Shown here in pieces: positions 13,633 to 15,144 of a stretch of DNA of 15,144 nucleotides. The first letter of the stretch is position 1. Every line of letters begins with the position of its first letter. Origin of the DNA: Parvularcula sp964484475. GTDB taxonomy: Bacteria; Pseudomonadota; Alphaproteobacteria; Caulobacterales; Parvularculaceae. Position numbers and translations under genes: made by a program. A model generated the notes under the pieces. That model was not told the origin of the DNA. It saw only the letters and a program-made list of their open reading frames with translations, and searched no databases. The stretch spans positions 1-15,144 of the forward strand of contig CAZAFU010000067.1 of NCBI GenBank assembly GCA_964484475.1, in the 5' to 3' direction.

Positions 13633-14868
13633 ATGAACAAGCCCATCCGAGTGAGTTTCCGCGGAGCCAACGGAGCGGAACTGGCGGCCCGGCTGGACCT
13701 GCCGACCGGCGCGCCGAAAGCCTTCGCTCTTTTCGCGCACTGCTTCACCTGTTCGAAGGACCTCATCGGGAGCCGAACGGTCTCGACGGCGCTGACCCGG
13801 GCGGGCGTGGCGGTCCTGCGGTTCGACTTCACAGGTCTTGGCGGATCGGGCGGTGACTTCGCCTCGACGAATTTCACCATGAACCTCGGCGACCTCGAGG
13901 CCGCGGCGCGGTTCCTCGAGCAGAACTACGAGGCGCCCTCCCTGCTGGTCGGCCATTCCCTCGGCGGCGCTGCCGTGATCGCCGTCGCGGGAAAGATCCC
14001 CTCGGTGAAAGCCGTGGCTACGATCAACGCGCCCGCCGATGTGCAGCATATCACCGGGAAGTTCGGCGACAGGCTCGAGGAGATCAGGCAGAAAGGCTCC
14101 GCCGAAGTCGAGCTCGCCGAGCGTTCCTTCGTCATCGAGAGACAGTTCCTCGAGGATCTCGACCAGCACGACATCGAAGCCTCGGCGGGCCGCCTTCAGA
14201 AACCGCTTCTCATCGTCCATTCACCGGTCGACGAAATCGTCGGCATCGAGAATGCCACCCGGCTGTTCGTCGCGGCAAGACACCCGAAAAGCTTCATCAG
14301 CCTCGACAATGCCGATCATCTTCTCACCGACAGTCGCGACGCGACCTATGCGGCAGAAGTCGTTGCGGCCTGGGCGACGCGCTATATCGACCTGGCGCCG
14401 GAACGAGCCGAGGGGGCGAAGGATGAAAGCCTCGGCGTCGAGGTGCGGGAAACGGCACAGGGCAAGTTCCAGGCCCTCGCCCGGGTCGGACCTCACATTC
14501 TGATCGCCGACGAACCGACTTCCGTCGAAGGGGGCCTTGGGACGGGACCGAGCCCCTACGAGTACCTGTCGGTTGCACTCGCTTCGTGTACGTCGATGAC
14601 GATCAGGATGTATGCTGATTTCAAGAAGCTGCCGCTCGACCGCGTTGCGGTGGAAGTCAGCCACGAAAAGACCCACGCCGCCGAAATCGGCAGCAGCATC
14701 GAGGGAGAAGCGCCCATCGACCACTTCACCAGAAAGGTGGAACTCGAGGGTGATTTGACGCCGGAGATGCGGCAGAAGATGATGCAGATCGCTGATCGCT
14801 GCCCGGTCCACCGCACGATGGAACGCGGCGCCCATATCTCCACCGAGGAGCGGACGAATGAAGGCTGA
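13633..14868 (+). CDS. Fused alpha/beta hydrolase - OsmC/Ohr-like protein
   Basis: A 411-residue bifunctional-looking protein. Residues 1-255 are an alpha/beta hydrolase: HCFTCSKDL (36-44), GHSLGG with nucleophile Ser109, SPVDEIVG with Asp200, and NADHLL with His229. After a short linker, residues 265-405 form an OsmC domain with PYEYLSVALASCTSMT (Glu310, Cys319) and DRCPVHRTME (Cys390); the two cysteines match the peroxidatic and resolving pair of Ohr/OsmC organic-hydroperoxide reductases. Such fusions are known in proteobacteria, but the joint substrate is not established; ester cleavage followed by peroxide reduction, for example of lipid hydroperoxides, is conceivable. There is no signal peptide, so it is cytoplasmic. 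It starts 43 bases after phrB, and its last 11 bases overlap the next gene. Confidence 0.92.
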   Translation: MNKPIRVSFRGANGAELAARLDLPTGAPKAFALFAHCFTCSKDLIGSRTVSTALTRAGVAVLRFDFTGLGGSGGDFASTNFTMNLGDLEAAARFLEQNYEAPSLLVGHSLGGAAVIAVAGKIPSVKAVATINAPADVQHITGKFGDRLEEIRQKGSAEVELAERSFVIERQFLEDLDQHDIEASAGRLQKPLLIVHSPVDEIVGIENATRLFVAARHPKSFISLDNADHLLTDSRDATYAAEVVAAWATRYIDLAPERAEGAKDESLGVEVRETAQGKFQALARVGPHILIADEPTSVEGGLGTGPSPYEYLSVALASCTSMTIRMYADFKKLPLDRVAVEVSHEKTHAAEIGSSIEGEAPIDHFTRKVELEGDLTPEMRQKMMQIADRCPVHRTMERGAHISTEERTNEG

Positions 14869-15144
14869 AGACTGCCCGAGCATGGACGAAGTGAGGGCCG
14901 AGATCGACCGTATCGACTGTGCCCTCGTCGACCTCCTCTCCGAGCGCTGGACCTATGTGGACCGGGCATGGCAACTCAAGCGTTCGCCGGAGGAGGCTAC
15001 TGTACCCTGGCGCATCCAGGAGGTGATCGACCGGGTCCGCGCCCGCGCGGAAGAAGGTGACCTGCCCCCCGCCCTCGCCGAAGCCCTCTGGCGCCAGATC
15101 ATCGGCTGGGGCATTCAGTATGAAGAACAGCGACTGACACAAGG
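14858..15144 (+). CDS. Chorismate mutase, AroQ/PchB-like (3' end outside window)
   Basis: Ninety-five codons are visible, without a stop. The all-helical AroQ-type fold converts chorismate to prephenate for phenylalanine and tyrosine; the pattern is closest to PchB, which also has isochorismate pyruvate-lyase activity in salicylate synthesis. Seen: MDEVRAEIDRIDCALVDLLSER (9-30) with Arg13 and Arg30, LKRSPEEA with Lys41, VPWRIQEV with Arg52, and WRQIIGWGIQYEEQ near the end. These match the charged active-site positions of the family. The position usually held by Gln (Gln88 in E. coli, Gln90 in PchB) appears to be Glu89. ATG 14858 with GAGGAG at 14845-14850 overlaps the upstream stop by 11 bases, suggesting translational coupling. 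No other salicylate or aromatic gene is visible, so an ordinary mutase is more likely. Confidence 0.85.
   Translation, partial: MKAEDCPSMDEVRAEIDRIDCALVDLLSERWTYVDRAWQLKRSPEEATVPWRIQEVIDRVRARAEEGDLPPALAEALWRQIIGWGIQYEEQRLTQ

Noticed and set aside
12036..13880. Reverse open frame of 614 codons opposite phrB
   Set aside because: It covers the photolyase and parts of both neighbours, shows no recognisable motif and has no sensible start context; it is a shadow of the forward genes.

Overview
The window looks like chromosomal DNA of an alphaproteobacterium. It is GC-rich and gene-dense. It has an alphaproteobacterial-style MetRS with a KFSTS signature, a two-step Kdo (LPS core sugar) gene pair, a VPLPA-CTERM-type secreted protein, a DUF3072 protein and a hydrolase-OsmC fusion. 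A relative of Rhodobacterales, Caulobacterales or Parvularculales is my guess from gene content, not from a database comparison. I see no phage, insertion sequence, CRISPR array, rRNA or tRNA.

Left part (1-4854). The end of yidC leads into a tightly packed forward group: yidC, a short DUF1338 (HglS-like) protein and a small two-helix membrane protein. yidC and the DUF1338 gene are 4 bases apart, and the next pair overlaps by 4 bases; both downstream genes use non-ATG starts. A DUF427 gene follows and meets the reverse-strand metG with overlapping stop codons in a CTAG palindrome. A small DUF3072 gene then meets a reverse-strand MipA/OmpV-like outer-membrane gene, with stop codons abutting in TGATCA.

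Middle (4855-9307). parC (topoisomerase IV subunit A) is on the reverse strand, probably starting at an internal ATG with a good ribosome binding site. A 316-base non-coding stretch follows, with an AT-rich patch, a 15-base perfect palindrome and a stem-loop. It precedes a forward gene for a secreted VPLPA-CTERM-like protein, which ends in a textbook intrinsic terminator. Reverse-strand kdsA (metal-type Kdo8P synthase) and forward kdsD (arabinose-5-phosphate isomerase) are divergent over 65 bases; they catalyse consecutive steps of Kdo synthesis.

Right part (9308-15144). kdsD, a six-helix hybrid histidine kinase, a class I CPD photolyase, an alpha/beta-hydrolase-OsmC fusion and a PchB/AroQ-type chorismate mutase (cut by the window end) all run forward. 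Gaps are 69, 40 and 43 bases, and the last pair overlaps by 11 bases, so they may form one operon. The kinase, photolyase and OsmC fusion together suggest a light or oxidative-stress theme, but this is inference. Most of the window is ordinary housekeeping DNA. The parts worth a second look are the short DUF1338 protein, the regulatory region before the VPLPA-CTERM gene, the kinase-photolyase-OsmC-chorismate mutase series and the stop-sharing convergent pairs.
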